Assembly (NCBI GenBank): GCA_011088215.1 | Contig: JAALKD010000008.1 | Span: 23,039-87,038 of the forward strand | Length of the DNA stretch: 64,000 nt | Direction of reading: 5' to 3' | Source: Sphingomonadales bacterium | GTDB lineage: Bacteria > Pseudomonadota > Alphaproteobacteria > Sphingomonadales > Kordiimonadaceae | Part shown: positions 34,703-46,397 of the stretch, one piece after another | Layout: every line of letters begins with the position of its first letter | Numbering within the stretch: the first letter of the stretch is position 1 | Notes under the pieces: generated by a model | What the model saw: only the letters and a program-made list of their open reading frames with translations | Databases searched by the model: none | What the model was told of the DNA's origin: nothing | Translations under genes and position numbers: made by a program

Positions 34703-35779
34703 ATGACACGTATTAATCCGGGCGGTACAATCGGAATTCTAGGCGGTGGCCAGCTTGGGCGCATGCTGGCACTGGCGGCAGCTAATCTTGGCTATCGCTG
34801 CCATATTTATTGTCCGGAAGAAAACAGCCCGGCGTTTCAGGTTGCCGACAAAGTAACAGTTGCGCCCTACACCAGCGAAGAGGCACTGACCGACTTCGCC
34901 CGTTCAGTGGATGTGGCAACATACGAATTTGAGAATGTTCCTGCGCAAACCGCCGATATCGTTTCAAAAAACACCCTACTTCGACCCGGCGCGCGCGCGT
35001 TAATGGTCAGTCAGGACCGATTAACCGAAAAGGAATTTTTGGCGGATTCCGGGGTTAAAACCGCGCCTTATCAGGCATTCCATACTGCAGCGGAACTGAA
35101 AGAAGCTTTTAAGGCGATTGGGCGTCCGTCGGTGGCCAAAACCAGGCGATTTGGCTATGACGGCAAGGGCCAGCAGCTGGTTAAAAGCTCAAAAGACCTG
35201 GATAAGGTGCTTTCGGTTACCGGCAACACGCCCGCAATCTTGGAGGGGTTTGTCAATTTTGACCGGGAAATCAGTGTGGTTGTTGCCCGCAGCGCATCCG
35301 GTGACGTGGCGGCCTATCCAGTCAGTGAAAATGTTCATACCAACCATATCCTTGATCTCACTACTGTGCCGGCCAAAGTAAGTGACATGGTGGAGGCCAA
35401 AGCCAAAGTGATTGCGGCCAAAGTTGCCAACGCGCTTGAATATGTGGGCGTGATGACGGTTGAAATGTTCGTCAGCGACGCGGATAGCAAGATTATAGCC
35501 AACGAGATTGCACCAAGGGTGCATAATTCCGGTCACTGGACCATGGACGGTGCAGCCACCAGCCAGTTTGAGCAGCATATCCGCGCCATTTGCGATCTTC
35601 CGCTAGGCGCAACCAATGCGCGCGGTATCATTCGGATGAAAAACTTGCTGGGTGATGATATTATCGACAGCGAGCAATATTTGGCGGACCCAAAAGCCAG
35701 TTTTCATCATTACGGAAAGTCCGATCCGCGCCCGGGCCGGAAAATGGGCCATGTTACATGGGTTGATACAGACGATTAG
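34703..35779 (+). CDS. purK: N5-carboxyaminoimidazole ribonucleotide synthase
   Basis: 358 aa ATP-grasp enzyme that carboxylates AIR to N5-CAIR using ATP and bicarbonate, the substrate for PurE. Motifs: N-terminal GGGQLGRMLALAA, FENVPAQ, ATP-grasp segments KTRRFGYDGKGQ and LEGFVNFDREISVVVAR, then NEIAPRVHNSGHWTMDGA with the metal-binding residues, and the C-terminal HYGKSDPRPGRKMGHV. It is in an operon with purE. It is convergent with the methyltransferase gene, with 2 nt between the stops. Confidence 0.96.
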   Translation: MTRINPGGTIGILGGGQLGRMLALAAANLGYRCHIYCPEENSPAFQVADKVTVAPYTSEEALTDFARSVDVATYEFENVPAQTADIVSKNTLLRPGARALMVSQDRLTEKEFLADSGVKTAPYQAFHTAAELKEAFKAIGRPSVAKTRRFGYDGKGQQLVKSSKDLDKVLSVTGNTPAILEGFVNFDREISVVVARSASGDVAAYPVSENVHTNHILDLTTVPAKVSDMVEAKAKVIAAKVANALEYVGVMTVEMFVSDADSKIIANEIAPRVHNSGHWTMDGAATSQFEQHIRAICDLPLGATNARGIIRMKNLLGDDIIDSEQYLADPKASFHHYGKSDPRPGRKMGHVTWVDTDD

Positions 35780-35781
35780 CA

Positions 35782-36441
35782 CTAGCGCTTTAGAATCCAA
35801 GTGGCCCAGTCTGCTTCGACGGTAAAGCCGTGCTTCTCTGCGAATTCATTCACGACCGTGCGCATGGGATAGCCGTGGGCCCGGTTCCAGTGCCAGTCAT
35901 CGCCCGTAATATGGGCGTTTGGCCATAGTTTGTGGCTTACTTCCAGTTCATCAGTTTTTTTGTCGCAGTCGATATAGACAATGTCAGGCTCGAAGCCTTT
36001 GTCTTTCAGCTCATACAGCATATTGGGCGACAAGCCGCGCACCGGGACGAACCTGTCCCTGAATTCTACCACATTGGCTAGTGCGGTGGCGTAGGGGCTG
36101 TTTTTGGTAATGTCTGCCAGCATTTGCTGTTGGACCGTCGGATCGGGGTATTTGCGGGTCAGGTTGGGGCGGCCAATATAGCGCGCCACCTGATCAATCA
36201 GCCCGTCGTCCCAAGGGTCGATACCAACGAGTTTAAGGTTCGGGTGGTTTGATAGCCAACGCCGCGCCGACGCGCATAGGAAACACCCGATTTCTAGCAT
36301 GGTGCCTGCGCCTGATTCGCTGATAACGCGGTCAATCAATTCGCGCCCACCACCACCGAGCGTATAGTTCCACGGTGGGACGCCTGTTAGGTCCGGCCAG
36401 TCGCATTCACCGTGAATTTGATTGAAGGCGACTTGGCTCAT
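35782..36441 (-). CDS. Class I SAM-dependent methyltransferase-like protein
   Basis: 219 aa. The SAM-binding region reads TMLEIGCFLCASARRWL, followed by LVGIDPWDD, and the later acidic strand DIVYIDCDKKTDELEV with HITGDDWHW. The motif I Gly spacing is loose. This resembles Methyltransf_24-like proteins of glycan or small-molecule pathways; the substrate is unknown. It lies 18 nt downstream of the fsa gene on the same strand, so it is probably co-transcribed with it. Convergent with purK. Confidence 0.75.
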   Translation of the reverse strand: MSQVAFNQIHGECDWPDLTGVPPWNYTLGGGGRELIDRVISESGAGTMLEIGCFLCASARRWLSNHPNLKLVGIDPWDDGLIDQVARYIGRPNLTRKYPDPTVQQQMLADITKNSPYATALANVVEFRDRFVPVRGLSPNMLYELKDKGFEPDIVYIDCDKKTDELEVSHKLWPNAHITGDDWHWNRAHGYPMRTVVNEFAEKHGFTVEADWATWILKR

Positions 36442-36459
36442 TCGACAATAGATCGCTAG

Positions 36460-37113
36460 TTAAAGGATGGAAAAACCGGTCGCCGCCCAGTCTTTATCAA
36501 ACCCGGCAAGGCCGCTAGCCGTCAGCGGGTGGTTGAACAGTTTTTTCATCACATCCCACGGAAAAGTTGCAACATCAGCGCCGATGCGCGCACTTTCCAG
36601 TACGTGCACCGGGTGGCGCACAGATGCCACCAGAATTTCAGTATCAAAGTCGTAATTGTCGTAAATGGTGCGGATGTCTTCGATCAGTTCCATACCATCA
36701 AAGCCCACGTCGTCATGACGACCAACAAACGGCGAGATAAAGCTGGCACCGGCTTTTGCTGCCAGTAAAGCCTGATTGGCCGAGAAACACAGGGTCACAT
36801 TGACCATGATGCCTTCTGCGCGCAGCGCCTTACAGGTTTTAAGGCCGTCCAACGTCAAGGGAACTTTTACCGCAATATTGTCGGCGATCTTGGCGCACTT
36901 CAGGCCTTCTTTGAGCATAGTTTCATGGTCATGCGCGACCGTTTCAGCCGACACCGGACCGTCAACTTCTGCCGCAATTTCCGCGATAACCTCAAAAAAC
37001 TCCCTGCCCGCTTTTTTAATTAATGACGGGTTGGTGGTGACGCCGTCCAGAAGGCCAGTTGCATTGGCTTCGCGAATCTCGTCGATGTTGGCGGTGTCGA
37101 GAAAGAATTTCAT
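36460..37113 (-). CDS. fsa: Transaldolase/fructose-6-phosphate aldolase family
   Basis: 217 aa, the short transaldolase (TalC/FSA) type. Schiff-base Lys83 lies in NIAVKVPLT. Other motifs: [51 protein letters not shown] and [12 protein letters not shown]. It may act as a transaldolase in the pentose phosphate pathway, with tkt at 8.7 kb, or as an F6P aldolase; the sequence alone does not decide. It is divergent from priA with 225 nt between. Confidence 0.93.
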   Translation of the reverse strand: MKFFLDTANIDEIREANATGLLDGVTTNPSLIKKAGREFFEVIAEIAAEVDGPVSAETVAHDHETMLKEGLKCAKIADNIAVKVPLTLDGLKTCKALRAEGIMVNVTLCFSANQALLAAKAGASFISPFVGRHDDVGFDGMELIEDIRTIYDNYDFDTEILVASVRHPVHVLESARIGADVATFPWDVMKKLFNHPLTASGLAGFDKDWAATGFSIL

Positions 37114-37338
37114 GGTGGCGCTCCTTGGGTCGCTTTAACTGAGATCGCTATAAGCGGTATGAATATGGTTGAACCTGCAAGCTTTATAAATGCGCAAGCG
37201 GGGTCTGCCTAGCCAAGAATGTTGCATTGGCCAATATTTTTAGCGAAACAGCCTTGATGGGTGATTGCGGTTGCGGCGGTGGCTTCTTATGCTGCGACGC
37301 GTAAAGCACTTTCAACCGCAACAGGACATCATGCTTAA

Positions 37339-39558
37339 ATGGGGCAGGCCATTCTGGATTTAAATGACAGTAACCCGGCGCCCGCCCGTGTTCGGGTGTT
37401 GCTGCCATTGCCGCTGAAAGGTGTGCTTGATTACCGGTTGCCGCCGGGCGAGACCGTGCCGCCGCGGGGCACTATCGTTCAGGTGCCGTTGTCTGGCCGG
37501 TCTGCTGTGGGCGTTGTTTGGGACGATGACAACCAGAGCGGCGACAAACAACTTCCGCTGGAGAAACTGAAACCCGTCGAGAAAATTCTGCCATTGCCGC
37601 TGATGGCTGACGACCTGCGAAAGTTCATTGATTGGGTCGCAGCCTATACGCTGTCCTCAGCCGGGGCGGTGCTACGTATGGCGCTTTCATCGCCGGCGGC
37701 GCTGGCCGAAGTGCCGGTGCGAACACACTATATAAAGGGTGATGTGCCTGAGGGTCTTCGAATAACCACAGCACGGCAATCAGTGCTGGACTGCGCTGGG
37801 GGCACTCCTTCAACGGGTCCTGAACTGGCCGAGCGAGCAGGCGTGTCTGCCGTTGTTGTTTCAGGTCTTGCCAAAACAGGCGCGCTGCAGACTATCGAGA
37901 TATCGGTTGACCGGCCTTTCAGTTTGCCGGACGTTAGCCTTGAAGGGCCTGCATTATCAGGCGAGCAACAGGTGGCATCACAGGCGATTCGAGATTGTGT
38001 TTGGGAAGGCGGCTTCAAACCTTTTCTTCTGGATGGCATCACAGGCTCAGGTAAAACCGAAGTCTATTTTGAAGGCCTTATTGAAGCGTTGAAAGAAGAC
38101 GGTACCCAGGTTTTGGTGCTGGTACCTGAAATCGCGTTGACATCACAGTGGTTAACACGGTTTGAAACCCGGTTTGGCACCCGCCCGGTGGTGTGGCATT
38201 CGGATATTGGAATTGCAGCGCGCAGGCGGGCATGGCGGGCGGTGGCAAGCGGGCAAGCCCGAGTTGTGGTCGGTGCGCGTTCGGCCTTGTTTTTGCCGTT
38301 TAAGAAGCTAGCTTTCATTACAGTTGACGAGGAGCACGACCCTTCATTCAAACAGGAAGAGGGGGTTTTGTATCATGCCCGCGATATGGCGATTGTGCGG
38401 GCAAAGCTTGCGGGCTGTCCAATTGTGTTGGCCAGTGCAACGCCTTCGCTGGAAACGTTGGTGAATGCGGACAGCGGCAAATATCAAAAACTTGTGTTGC
38501 GAGAGCGCTTCGGCGCTGCGGTGCTCCCGGCTATGAAGGCGGTAGATTTGCGCGCCGATGCGCCGTCAGCAGGTCAGTGGCTTGCGCCGCCGTTGGTGGC
38601 CGCGATGAAAGATACGATCGCAAACGGCGAACAAGTGATGCTGTTTTTGAACCGGCGCGGTTATGCACCGCTGACACTGTGTCGTACTTGCGGGCACAGG
38701 ATTGAGTGCCCCAGCTGCTCTACTTGGCTGGTAGAGCATCGCTTCCGCAAAGAATTGCAATGTCACCAATGCGGTTTTGTCAGGCCGTCTCCGGAAATGT
38801 GTCCCGAGTGCGAATCGAAGGACAGTCTTGTGGCGTGCGGCCCGGGCGTGGAGCGCTTATTTGAAGAAGTATCCAGCGAATTCGGCGACGCTCGTATCGC
38901 GGTGATGACCAGCGACACGATGACCAACCCGCGGCAAACAGCTGCGATGGTCGAGCAGATCGCCAGTGGCCTTCTGGACATTGTTATTGGCACTCAGATT
39001 GTGACCAAAGGCTATCATTTCCCCAACTTGACCCTCGTGGGCGTTATTGATGCTGATCTGGGCCTTCGCGGCGGAGACCTGAGGGCGGGCGAGCGCACGT
39101 ACCAGCAACTGGTGCAAGTGGCAGGCCGTGCAGGTCGGGCCGACAAGCCGGGAACAGTGTATTTGCAAACCTACGAGCCGGAGCATCCGGTAGTGCAGGC
39201 GCTTCTTTCCGGTGACGGTGAAACTTTCATGAAGGCGGAGCAAGAAGCCCGGGCGAGATATCAGATGCCACCGTTTGGTCAGCTTACGTCGCTTATTCTA
39301 TCGGGCGCCGATATGGCGGCGGTCGTTGATCAGGGCCGATTGCTGGCGACGAGCGCGCCGGGCACCGCGGACATTGCTTTCATGGGGCCAGCGCCTGCGC
39401 CGCTTTCCCGGGTGCGTGGTCTGCACCGGGTCCGGCTATTGGTGCACAGTAAAAAACGCGGCGGCCTTCAACCGGTGGTGCGCAACTGGGTGCAAAACAC
39501 GCGGCAGATAAAAGGCGTCAGGATCAAGATTGATATCGACCCTTATAGCTTTTTGTAG
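37339..39558 (+). CDS. priA: Primosomal protein N' (replication restart helicase PriA)
   Basis: 739 aa, full length. It is a 3'-5' DNA helicase that reloads the replisome at collapsed forks. The N-terminal DNA-binding domain has VRVLLPLPLKGVLDYRLP. Walker A LDGITGSGKTEVYFE and the DEEH box VDEEHDPSFKQE are clear. The zinc-binding region has eight Cys (CRTCGHRIECPSCSTW and LQCHQCGF with MCPECESK). The helicase motif GTQIVTKGYHFPNLTLVGV and QVAGRAGRADKPG follow. AGGA lies about 12 nt before the ATG. The atp operon follows after 334 nt. Confidence 0.96.
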   Translation: MGQAILDLNDSNPAPARVRVLLPLPLKGVLDYRLPPGETVPPRGTIVQVPLSGRSAVGVVWDDDNQSGDKQLPLEKLKPVEKILPLPLMADDLRKFIDWVAAYTLSSAGAVLRMALSSPAALAEVPVRTHYIKGDVPEGLRITTARQSVLDCAGGTPSTGPELAERAGVSAVVVSGLAKTGALQTIEISVDRPFSLPDVSLEGPALSGEQQVASQAIRDCVWEGGFKPFLLDGITGSGKTEVYFEGLIEALKEDGTQVLVLVPEIALTSQWLTRFETRFGTRPVVWHSDIGIAARRRAWRAVASGQARVVVGARSALFLPFKKLAFITVDEEHDPSFKQEEGVLYHARDMAIVRAKLAGCPIVLASATPSLETLVNADSGKYQKLVLRERFGAAVLPAMKAVDLRADAPSAGQWLAPPLVAAMKDTIANGEQVMLFLNRRGYAPLTLCRTCGHRIECPSCSTWLVEHRFRKELQCHQCGFVRPSPEMCPECESKDSLVACGPGVERLFEEVSSEFGDARIAVMTSDTMTNPRQTAAMVEQIASGLLDIVIGTQIVTKGYHFPNLTLVGVIDADLGLRGGDLRAGERTYQQLVQVAGRAGRADKPGTVYLQTYEPEHPVVQALLSGDGETFMKAEQEARARYQMPPFGQLTSLILSGADMAAVVDQGRLLATSAPGTADIAFMGPAPAPLSRVRGLHRVRLLVHSKKRGGLQPVVRNWVQNTRQIKGVRIKIDIDPYSFL

Positions 39559-39892
39559 CTTTTGTCCGGTTACGGGAGTTATTCAGTATTTCCCTTTGTT
39601 TTGGCCCTTGTTTTTCTGACGATTTACCCCAATTAAACAATGCAGAATTTCTGTGGTTCAGGCGGCCCAAAAGCCCCGGATAGCAAAGATTTTGGATTCT
39701 CTCGATTTGTCGGGTTGCAAGCCATAAATCTCTATGCTAGAGGGAGCACGCATTTGGTCTGGTCAGCGCCAAATAGGGGCGAATTCGTCCAGATTGAAGC
39801 GACCAACAATTTGAGCGTGAGCGCGGTCTTTTTTGGAATGCCTCACATAGTCGAACCATTAGGTTCAGCGATTATTTCAGGGGACTTCGTTC
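39559..39892 (+). other. Leader/promoter region of the atp operon
   Basis: 334 nt without a supported gene. It presumably holds the promoter of atpHAGDC; a possible -10 TATGCT (near 39733) has TTGTCG upstream at a long spacing, so I do not mark a promoter. A 108-codon frame that overlaps it and atpH shows no family features. Confidence 0.4.
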
Positions 39893-40453
39893 GTGACCTC
39901 GCAAAAAGCGATTGTTTCAGGCCTACAGGGCCGCTATGCGCTGGCGTTATTCGACCTAGCCGTTGAAAACAATGCCTTGCAGGACGTTGAGGCAGACCTG
40001 GCCAATATGCGCGTTTTGCTTGCAGACAGTGCCGATTTTAACACTCTTGTTTCCTCGCCGATTATTACACGCGACGATCAACAAAAGGGTGTTGATGCGG
40101 TTGCGGCAAGCGCGGGCTTTTCAAAGCTAACTGGAAACTTCCTCGGCGTTTTGGCAGCGAATCGGCGTCTTGTTGCCCTGGAACTTATCATTCAGGCCTT
40201 TGAAACACTGGTTGCGGATCACCGCGGTGAAGTAAGTGCAAATGTGGTGAGTGCTTCCAAACTCAGCGCAGTTCAAATGACTACTTTGGAAAAGAATTTG
40301 AAATCCGCCATCGGACGCGACGTGACAATTGATCAGGTCGTGGATGAAAGCCTTCTTGGCGGATTGAAAGTAAAAGTTGGCTCTCGCATGATCGATAGCT
40401 CCTTGAAAACCAAACTCGATAACCTCGCAATCGCTATGAAAGGTGTTCAATAA
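39893..40453 (+). CDS. atpH: ATP synthase F1 subunit delta
   Basis: 186 aa. The delta (OSCP-type) subunit joins the F1 head to the peripheral stalk. Features: [15 protein letters not shown] at the start, [14 protein letters not shown] in the middle, and the C-terminal [36 protein letters not shown]. The start is GTG with AGGGGA 8 nt ahead. It begins the F1 operon atpHAGDC; the Fo genes are not in this window, as is typical of alphaproteobacteria, where they lie elsewhere. Its stop overlaps the atpA start (TAATG). Confidence 0.94.
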   Translation: MTSQKAIVSGLQGRYALALFDLAVENNALQDVEADLANMRVLLADSADFNTLVSSPIITRDDQQKGVDAVAASAGFSKLTGNFLGVLAANRRLVALELIIQAFETLVADHRGEVSANVVSASKLSAVQMTTLEKNLKSAIGRDVTIDQVVDESLLGGLKVKVGSRMIDSSLKTKLDNLAIAMKGVQ

Positions 40454-41982
40454 TGGACATCCGTGCGGCGGAAATCTCTAAGGTCCTGAAGGACCAGATC
40501 GCAAACTTTGGCGCTGACGCTGAAGTTTCAGAAGTTGGTACCGTTCTTTCAGTTGGTGATGGTATCGCCCGTGTTTACGGCCTCGACAATGTTCAGGCTG
40601 GTGAAATGGTCGAATTCCCAGGCGGCATTAAAGGTATGGCGCTGAACCTGGAAAGCGACAACGTTGGTGTTGTTATCTTCGGTAATGACCAAGGCATTCG
40701 CGAAGGCGACATCGTCAAGCGGACGGGCGCCATTGTGGACGTGCCAACTGGCAAAGGTTTGCTGGGCCGCGTTGTTGACGCGCTGGGTAATCCCATCGAC
40801 GGTAAAGGCCCGATCGACAATGTTGATCGTACCCGTGTTGAGGTGAAAGCCCCTGGCATTATCCCACGGAAATCGGTTGATCAGCCCATGCAGTCTGGCC
40901 TTAAAGCCATCGACGCACTGGTGCCAGTAGGCCGCGGTCAGCGCGAACTTATCATTGGTGACCGCCAAACCGGTAAGACTGCTGTTGCGATTGATACTTT
41001 CATCAACCAAAAACTGACCAACGACGCCGTTGCAGACAATGAGAAATTGTTCTGCATATATGTGGCCGTAGGTCAGAAGCGTTCAACTGTTGCGCAGATC
41101 GTGAAGATGTTGGAAGAAAAAGGCGCGATGGAATATTCCGTTGTTGTAGCCGCAACCGCGTCAGAGCCTGCTCCGCTTCAGTTCCTTGCGCCATACACTG
41201 GCGCAGCCATGGGCGAATATTTCCGCGACAACGGTATGCACGCCGTGATCGTATATGATGACCTGACCAAACAGGCTGTTGCTTACCGCCAGATGTCACT
41301 TCTTCTTCGTCGCCCTCCTGGACGCGAAGCATACCCTGGTGATGTGTTCTATCTTCACAGTCGCCTGCTTGAGCGCTCTGCGAAAATGTCTGATGCCGCT
41401 GGTGGTGGTTCACTTACAGCGCTGCCAATTATTGAAACACAGGCTGGCGACGTATCTGCATACATCCCAACCAACGTGATTTCGATTACAGATGGTCAGA
41501 TTTTCCTGGAAACTGAGTTGTTCTACAAAGGGATTCGCCCGGCGATTAACGTTGGCCTGTCGGTGTCTCGTGTGGGTTCTGCAGCGCAGATTAAGGCGAT
41601 GAAGCAGGTTGCGGGTTCTATTAAGCTTGAGCTTGCCCAGTACCGTGAGATGGAAGCTTTCGCCCAGTTCGGTTCTGATCTGGATGCAGCGACTCAGCAA
41701 TTGTTGAACCGCGGTGCGCGTTTGACCGAGCTTTTGAAGCAGGCGCAATATTCGCCGCTGACAATTGAAGAGCAGGTTGTGTCTATCTTCGCAGGTGTGA
41801 ACGGTTATCTCGATAAAATCGCGACAACTGATGTTACCCGCTTTGAAGAGCAGTATCTGGCAGAGATGCGCGGCAAGCATGCTGACGTGCTTGCAACCAT
41901 TGCATCTGAGCAGAAACTGTCTGATGAGACTACAGCCAAGCTGAAGTCAATTCTCGAAGCTTTTGCGAAGTCATTTAGTTAA
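40453..41982 (+). CDS. atpA: ATP synthase F1 subunit alpha
   Basis: 509 aa, normal. The regulatory nucleotide-binding subunit of F1. Walker A is [10 protein letters not shown]; other motifs are [59 protein letters not shown] (only the start quoted) and [16 protein letters not shown]. It overlaps atpH by 1 nt, so the two are coupled, and atpG follows after 30 nt. Confidence 0.98.
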   Translation: MDIRAAEISKVLKDQIANFGADAEVSEVGTVLSVGDGIARVYGLDNVQAGEMVEFPGGIKGMALNLESDNVGVVIFGNDQGIREGDIVKRTGAIVDVPTGKGLLGRVVDALGNPIDGKGPIDNVDRTRVEVKAPGIIPRKSVDQPMQSGLKAIDALVPVGRGQRELIIGDRQTGKTAVAIDTFINQKLTNDAVADNEKLFCIYVAVGQKRSTVAQIVKMLEEKGAMEYSVVVAATASEPAPLQFLAPYTGAAMGEYFRDNGMHAVIVYDDLTKQAVAYRQMSLLLRRPPGREAYPGDVFYLHSRLLERSAKMSDAAGGGSLTALPIIETQAGDVSAYIPTNVISITDGQIFLETELFYKGIRPAINVGLSVSRVGSAAQIKAMKQVAGSIKLELAQYREMEAFAQFGSDLDAATQQLLNRGARLTELLKQAQYSPLTIEEQVVSIFAGVNGYLDKIATTDVTRFEEQYLAEMRGKHADVLATIASEQKLSDETTAKLKSILEAFAKSFS

Positions 41983-42012
41983 GTTTGAACTCAGTAGAGA
42001 AAGGCGCGACAT

Positions 42013-42900
42013 ATGGCGAGCCTTAAAGACCTGAAAAACCGGATTTCGTCCGTTAAGTCGACGCAGAAGATCACCAAGGCCATGAAAATGGTTGCGGCGT
42101 CCAAGCTGCGTCGCGCGCAAGAGGCAGCAGAAGCTGCACGCCCTTACGCTGAGCGGATGGAAACTGTTCTGGCGGGCCTTAGCTCGTCGGCGCAAGACAC
42201 GCCGGGTTCTTCACCGCTGCTGATTGGAACTGGCAAGCAAGACGTGCATCTGGTTATCGTTGCAACGTCTGAGCGCGGCCTTTGCGGTGGTTTTAATACC
42301 AACATTGTTAAGGCGGCAAAGCTTCATATCGAAGAATTGCTGGCAAACGGCAAGACGGTGAAAATTCTTTGCATCGGCAAAAAGGGCTATGCAGTTATTC
42401 GCCGTGACCACGGTGATCGGATCATTGATCTGAAAGACCTGTCTGCGGTCAAACGTCTTGCCTTTGCTGATGCTCAGCCGATTGCGCATGAAGTTTTGGC
42501 TATGTTCGAGCGCGGCGAATTTGATGTAGCTTCGCTGTTTTACGCCAAGTTTCAATCTGTTTTGGTGCAGGTGCCAACGAACCAACAGCTTATTCCAGCA
42601 CCGATTGCTGAAACAGACGACGATGCAGCCGACGCCCTCGGCGGTGCAACATATGAATATGAGCCGGACGAAGCGTCTATTCTTGATGACCTTCTGCCGC
42701 GCAATGTTGCAACCCAAATTTATCGCGGACTTCTTGAAAATGCTGCTTCCGAGCAGGGTTCACGGATGACAGCGATGGATAACGCAACGCGCAACGCTGG
42801 CGAAATGATTGATAGCCTGACGATTACCTATAACCGGACCCGTCAGGCCAATATTACTAAAGAACTGATTGAAATTATCTCGGGCGCGGAAGCGCTGTAG
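42013..42900 (+). CDS. atpG: ATP synthase F1 subunit gamma
   Basis: 295 aa. Central rotor shaft of F1. Family features: [20 protein letters not shown] and [14 protein letters not shown] at the N-terminus, [16 protein letters not shown], and the C-terminal [17 protein letters not shown] with [17 protein letters not shown]. Residues about 198-222 are an acidic insert ([13 protein letters not shown]). GAAAGG precedes the ATG. Confidence 0.97.
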   Translation: MASLKDLKNRISSVKSTQKITKAMKMVAASKLRRAQEAAEAARPYAERMETVLAGLSSSAQDTPGSSPLLIGTGKQDVHLVIVATSERGLCGGFNTNIVKAAKLHIEELLANGKTVKILCIGKKGYAVIRRDHGDRIIDLKDLSAVKRLAFADAQPIAHEVLAMFERGEFDVASLFYAKFQSVLVQVPTNQQLIPAPIAETDDDAADALGGATYEYEPDEASILDDLLPRNVATQIYRGLLENAASEQGSRMTAMDNATRNAGEMIDSLTITYNRTRQANITKELIEIISGAEAL

Positions 42901-42922
42901 TAAATTACACGAAGGAGTGTAA

Positions 42923-44344
<1,422 letters not shown>

Positions 44345-44364
44345 GCTAAGGTTAGTTGGATATC

Positions 44365-44769
44365 ATGACAGATACGCTGCATTTGGAAATTGTCTCACCT
44401 GAGCGCCTATTAAAAGACGCTGAAGTGGCGATGGTTGTTGTGCCTGGCACTGACGGTGACTTCGGTGCCATGCCCGCGCATGCGCCGATGATGTCGACAA
44501 TTCGCCCCGGTATTATTGAAATATATGAAACCGAATCCGGCGAGCCAGAGAAGCTGTTTGTTAAAAGTGGTTTGGCCCAGATCAGTGATACTGGCCTGAC
44601 CATTCTTGCTGAAGAAATGATTGATCTGGATGGCGTGGACACCACTGAGTTGGCAGCTGGCATTACCGAGGCGCAGGGTGCAGTGAATGCTGCGTCGGAC
44701 GATATGGCACGCGACCAGGCGGAAGCCGAGCTAGAGTGGCGCAGAGTGTTGTCTGAAATCGTTTCTTAG
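44365..44769 (+). CDS. atpC: ATP synthase F1 subunit epsilon
   Basis: 134 aa. The N-terminal beta domain has HLEIVSPERLLKDAEV, GTDGDFGAMPAHAPMM and LFVKSGLAQISDTGLTILAEE; the C-terminal helical domain (about 90-134) can inhibit ATP hydrolysis. The ATG at 44365 fits the family; a TTG 9 nt earlier is in frame. A terminator follows, ending the operon. Confidence 0.96.
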   Translation: MTDTLHLEIVSPERLLKDAEVAMVVVPGTDGDFGAMPAHAPMMSTIRPGIIEIYETESGEPEKLFVKSGLAQISDTGLTILAEEMIDLDGVDTTELAAGITEAQGAVNAASDDMARDQAEAELEWRRVLSEIVS

Positions 44770-44795
44770 ACGGCTACTAGCTAAATTACAGAATT

Positions 44796-44820
44796 AAGCG
44801 CCTTTTAGGCGCTTTTTTTG
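44796..44820 (+). terminator. Terminator of the atp operon
   Basis: AAGCGCC pairs with GGCGCTT around TTTTA, followed by seven T residues, just before the convergent rppH stop. Confidence 0.92.
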
Positions 44821-44823
44821 TTT

Positions 44824-45300
44824 CTAATCAAGTAGTTCCGCTAGAACGGCCGAGTATACACTGCGCTTAAATTCAACGATCTCTGCGAGCACATCGGTGG
44901 GTTTAGACCATTTCCAGCGCCCGAATTCCGGATGTTTGGTTTGGATATTGATATCTGTGCTGTTGCCCATGAAACGCATTTTGTACCAGAGCTGTTTTTG
45001 CCCTGCATAGCGACCGCGCCACAGCCTCCCGATCAGGTGAGGTGGCAGGTCATACAGCACCCAGTCGGCGGTTTTGGCCTCAACAGCTAACAGCGCAGGC
45101 GTTATACCGGTTTCTTCCTCCAGCTCACGCAGGGCAGCTGTGTCAGATTCTTCGCCGTCATCGATTCCGCCTTGTGGCATTTGCCATGCGCCGGGCGTAT
45201 CAAGCCGTTCTCCGACAAAGATTTTGTCGTCCCTGTTGATGAGAAGTATGCCGACGCAGGGTCGGTAGGGGAGACTAGAATGCTCGCCGCCGGGCTGCAT
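44824..45300 (-). CDS. rppH: RNA pyrophosphohydrolase (Nudix)
   Basis: 158 aa. It removes pyrophosphate from 5'-triphosphate mRNA ends, starting decay. The Nudix box is complete: GGIDDGEESDTAALRELEEE then TGI (G-x5-E-x7-REL-x-EE-x-G pattern). Other family segments: YRPCVGILLINRDDKIFVGERLD, WQMPQGG and QKLWYKMRF-like QLWYKMRFMG. Its ATG overlaps the stop of the deacetylase gene (TAATG), so it is the last gene of a coupled pair. Confidence 0.94.
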   Translation of the reverse strand: MQPGGEHSSLPYRPCVGILLINRDDKIFVGERLDTPGAWQMPQGGIDDGEESDTAALRELEEETGITPALLAVEAKTADWVLYDLPPHLIGRLWRGRYAGQKQLWYKMRFMGNSTDINIQTKHPEFGRWKWSKPTDVLAEIVEFKRSVYSAVLAELLD

Positions 45301-46295
45301 TATGGTGTGGTCGGTTGGTTGTCGGCGACCTGGGAAATCGGCACTAACACGCCGCCGCGGCTTTCAAGGCCAGCTGCCCATATGCGAATTGCATCAATGG
45401 AAACCGGATAGGGCCGGGCCACACCAACAGCATAACCGTCGCGTGCGGCGATTTTTTCCAGCTCGTCCAGTCGCTCGCTTATCACAGCCGCAGAGAGTTC
45501 TTCATCGAGAAAACCAAGCCGGCTGTTCACAGCAACCGGCACGCCAGCGTCGCGGGCCAACTCGGGGCCTGCAGAGTACTGCGAGGTTTGGCTGTCCACA
45601 TACATCAACCCGCGCGCACGAAACTCTTGCATCATCGGGCGCATGCTTTCTTTGGCTGCGGTGAAGCGTGAGCCTTTGTTGTTGATCACGCCAAGATACC
45701 CTTGCAGTTTCGACATGGATGCTCGCATCAAATTCAGGTTCTGGCTGGGTGTTTGCGCCGCCAAAAGTGTTAGAGGCCCTGGGTCATCCTGCGGGTAATT
45801 TGTTGGCTCCATCGGGATCATCAACAATGTTTCGTGGTTGGCGCGGCGGGCCTGTTCCGCCCAACCGTTGATGCCTTGTCCAAAGGGCGAAAAGGCGAAA
45901 GTGGTATTTGCCGGCAGGTCGCTAAGCGCGCGGCGGGTTGTGCGCGATATCTTGCCCATGTCAGACACGATGATTGCAATTTTGTACGCGATTGGTGCCT
46001 GAATGGCGGTTGCTGAGTAGGTCTCAAAAGGGCGCCTACCGTCAGTAGCGATAATCGGCAGGGGGCCTTGATCGGTCATTTCCATTAGGCCTGGAGATGC
46101 TTGTACCGGAATAGGCCTAAATGGTATCTCCGGCTCTTTTTCCGCTTCGCCTATCGCGCCAGAATCTGCAGCGGCAGCCAGTTCGTCTACCGGTGCAGGG
46201 GCCTCATAGGTGACCTCAAGCAGCGAGACGCCGCCAACGACAACCAGCAATGTGATAGCCCAGGCAATAGCAAGCGATTTGAAGCTAGTCGGCAT
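45300..46295 (-). CDS. Divergent polysaccharide deacetylase family protein (YibQ-like)
   Basis: 331 aa. An N-terminal membrane/signal helix (about 8-27), an acidic linker, then a divergent polysaccharide deacetylase domain (about 105-325) with AIIVSDMGKISRTTRRALSDLP, FAFSPFGQGINGW, ETLLMIPMEPTNYPQDDPGP, GVINNKGSRFTA and RGLMYVDSQTS. Members sit in the envelope and are linked to peptidoglycan maturation, often next to envC and ctpA, as here. The catalytic residues of the family are not settled. Confidence 0.88.
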   Translation of the reverse strand: MPTSFKSLAIAWAITLLVVVGGVSLLEVTYEAPAPVDELAAAADSGAIGEAEKEPEIPFRPIPVQASPGLMEMTDQGPLPIIATDGRRPFETYSATAIQAPIAYKIAIIVSDMGKISRTTRRALSDLPANTTFAFSPFGQGINGWAEQARRANHETLLMIPMEPTNYPQDDPGPLTLLAAQTPSQNLNLMRASMSKLQGYLGVINNKGSRFTAAKESMRPMMQEFRARGLMYVDSQTSQYSAGPELARDAGVPVAVNSRLGFLDEELSAAVISERLDELEKIAARDGYAVGVARPYPVSIDAIRIWAAGLESRGGVLVPISQVADNQPTTP

Positions 46296-46397
46296 ATAAC
46301 AGTCTCGTATTAGTGGTGATTTTGTCGGAATATAGGCCCAAATACTTAACGAATCACAAACCGAACAACTGCCCGGCTTGTGAATTCATTGTATTTT

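Noticed and set aside
39640..39966. 108-codon frame upstream of and overlapping atpH
   Set aside because: Starts in the atp leader, overlaps atpH in another frame, no family pattern and no ribosome site.
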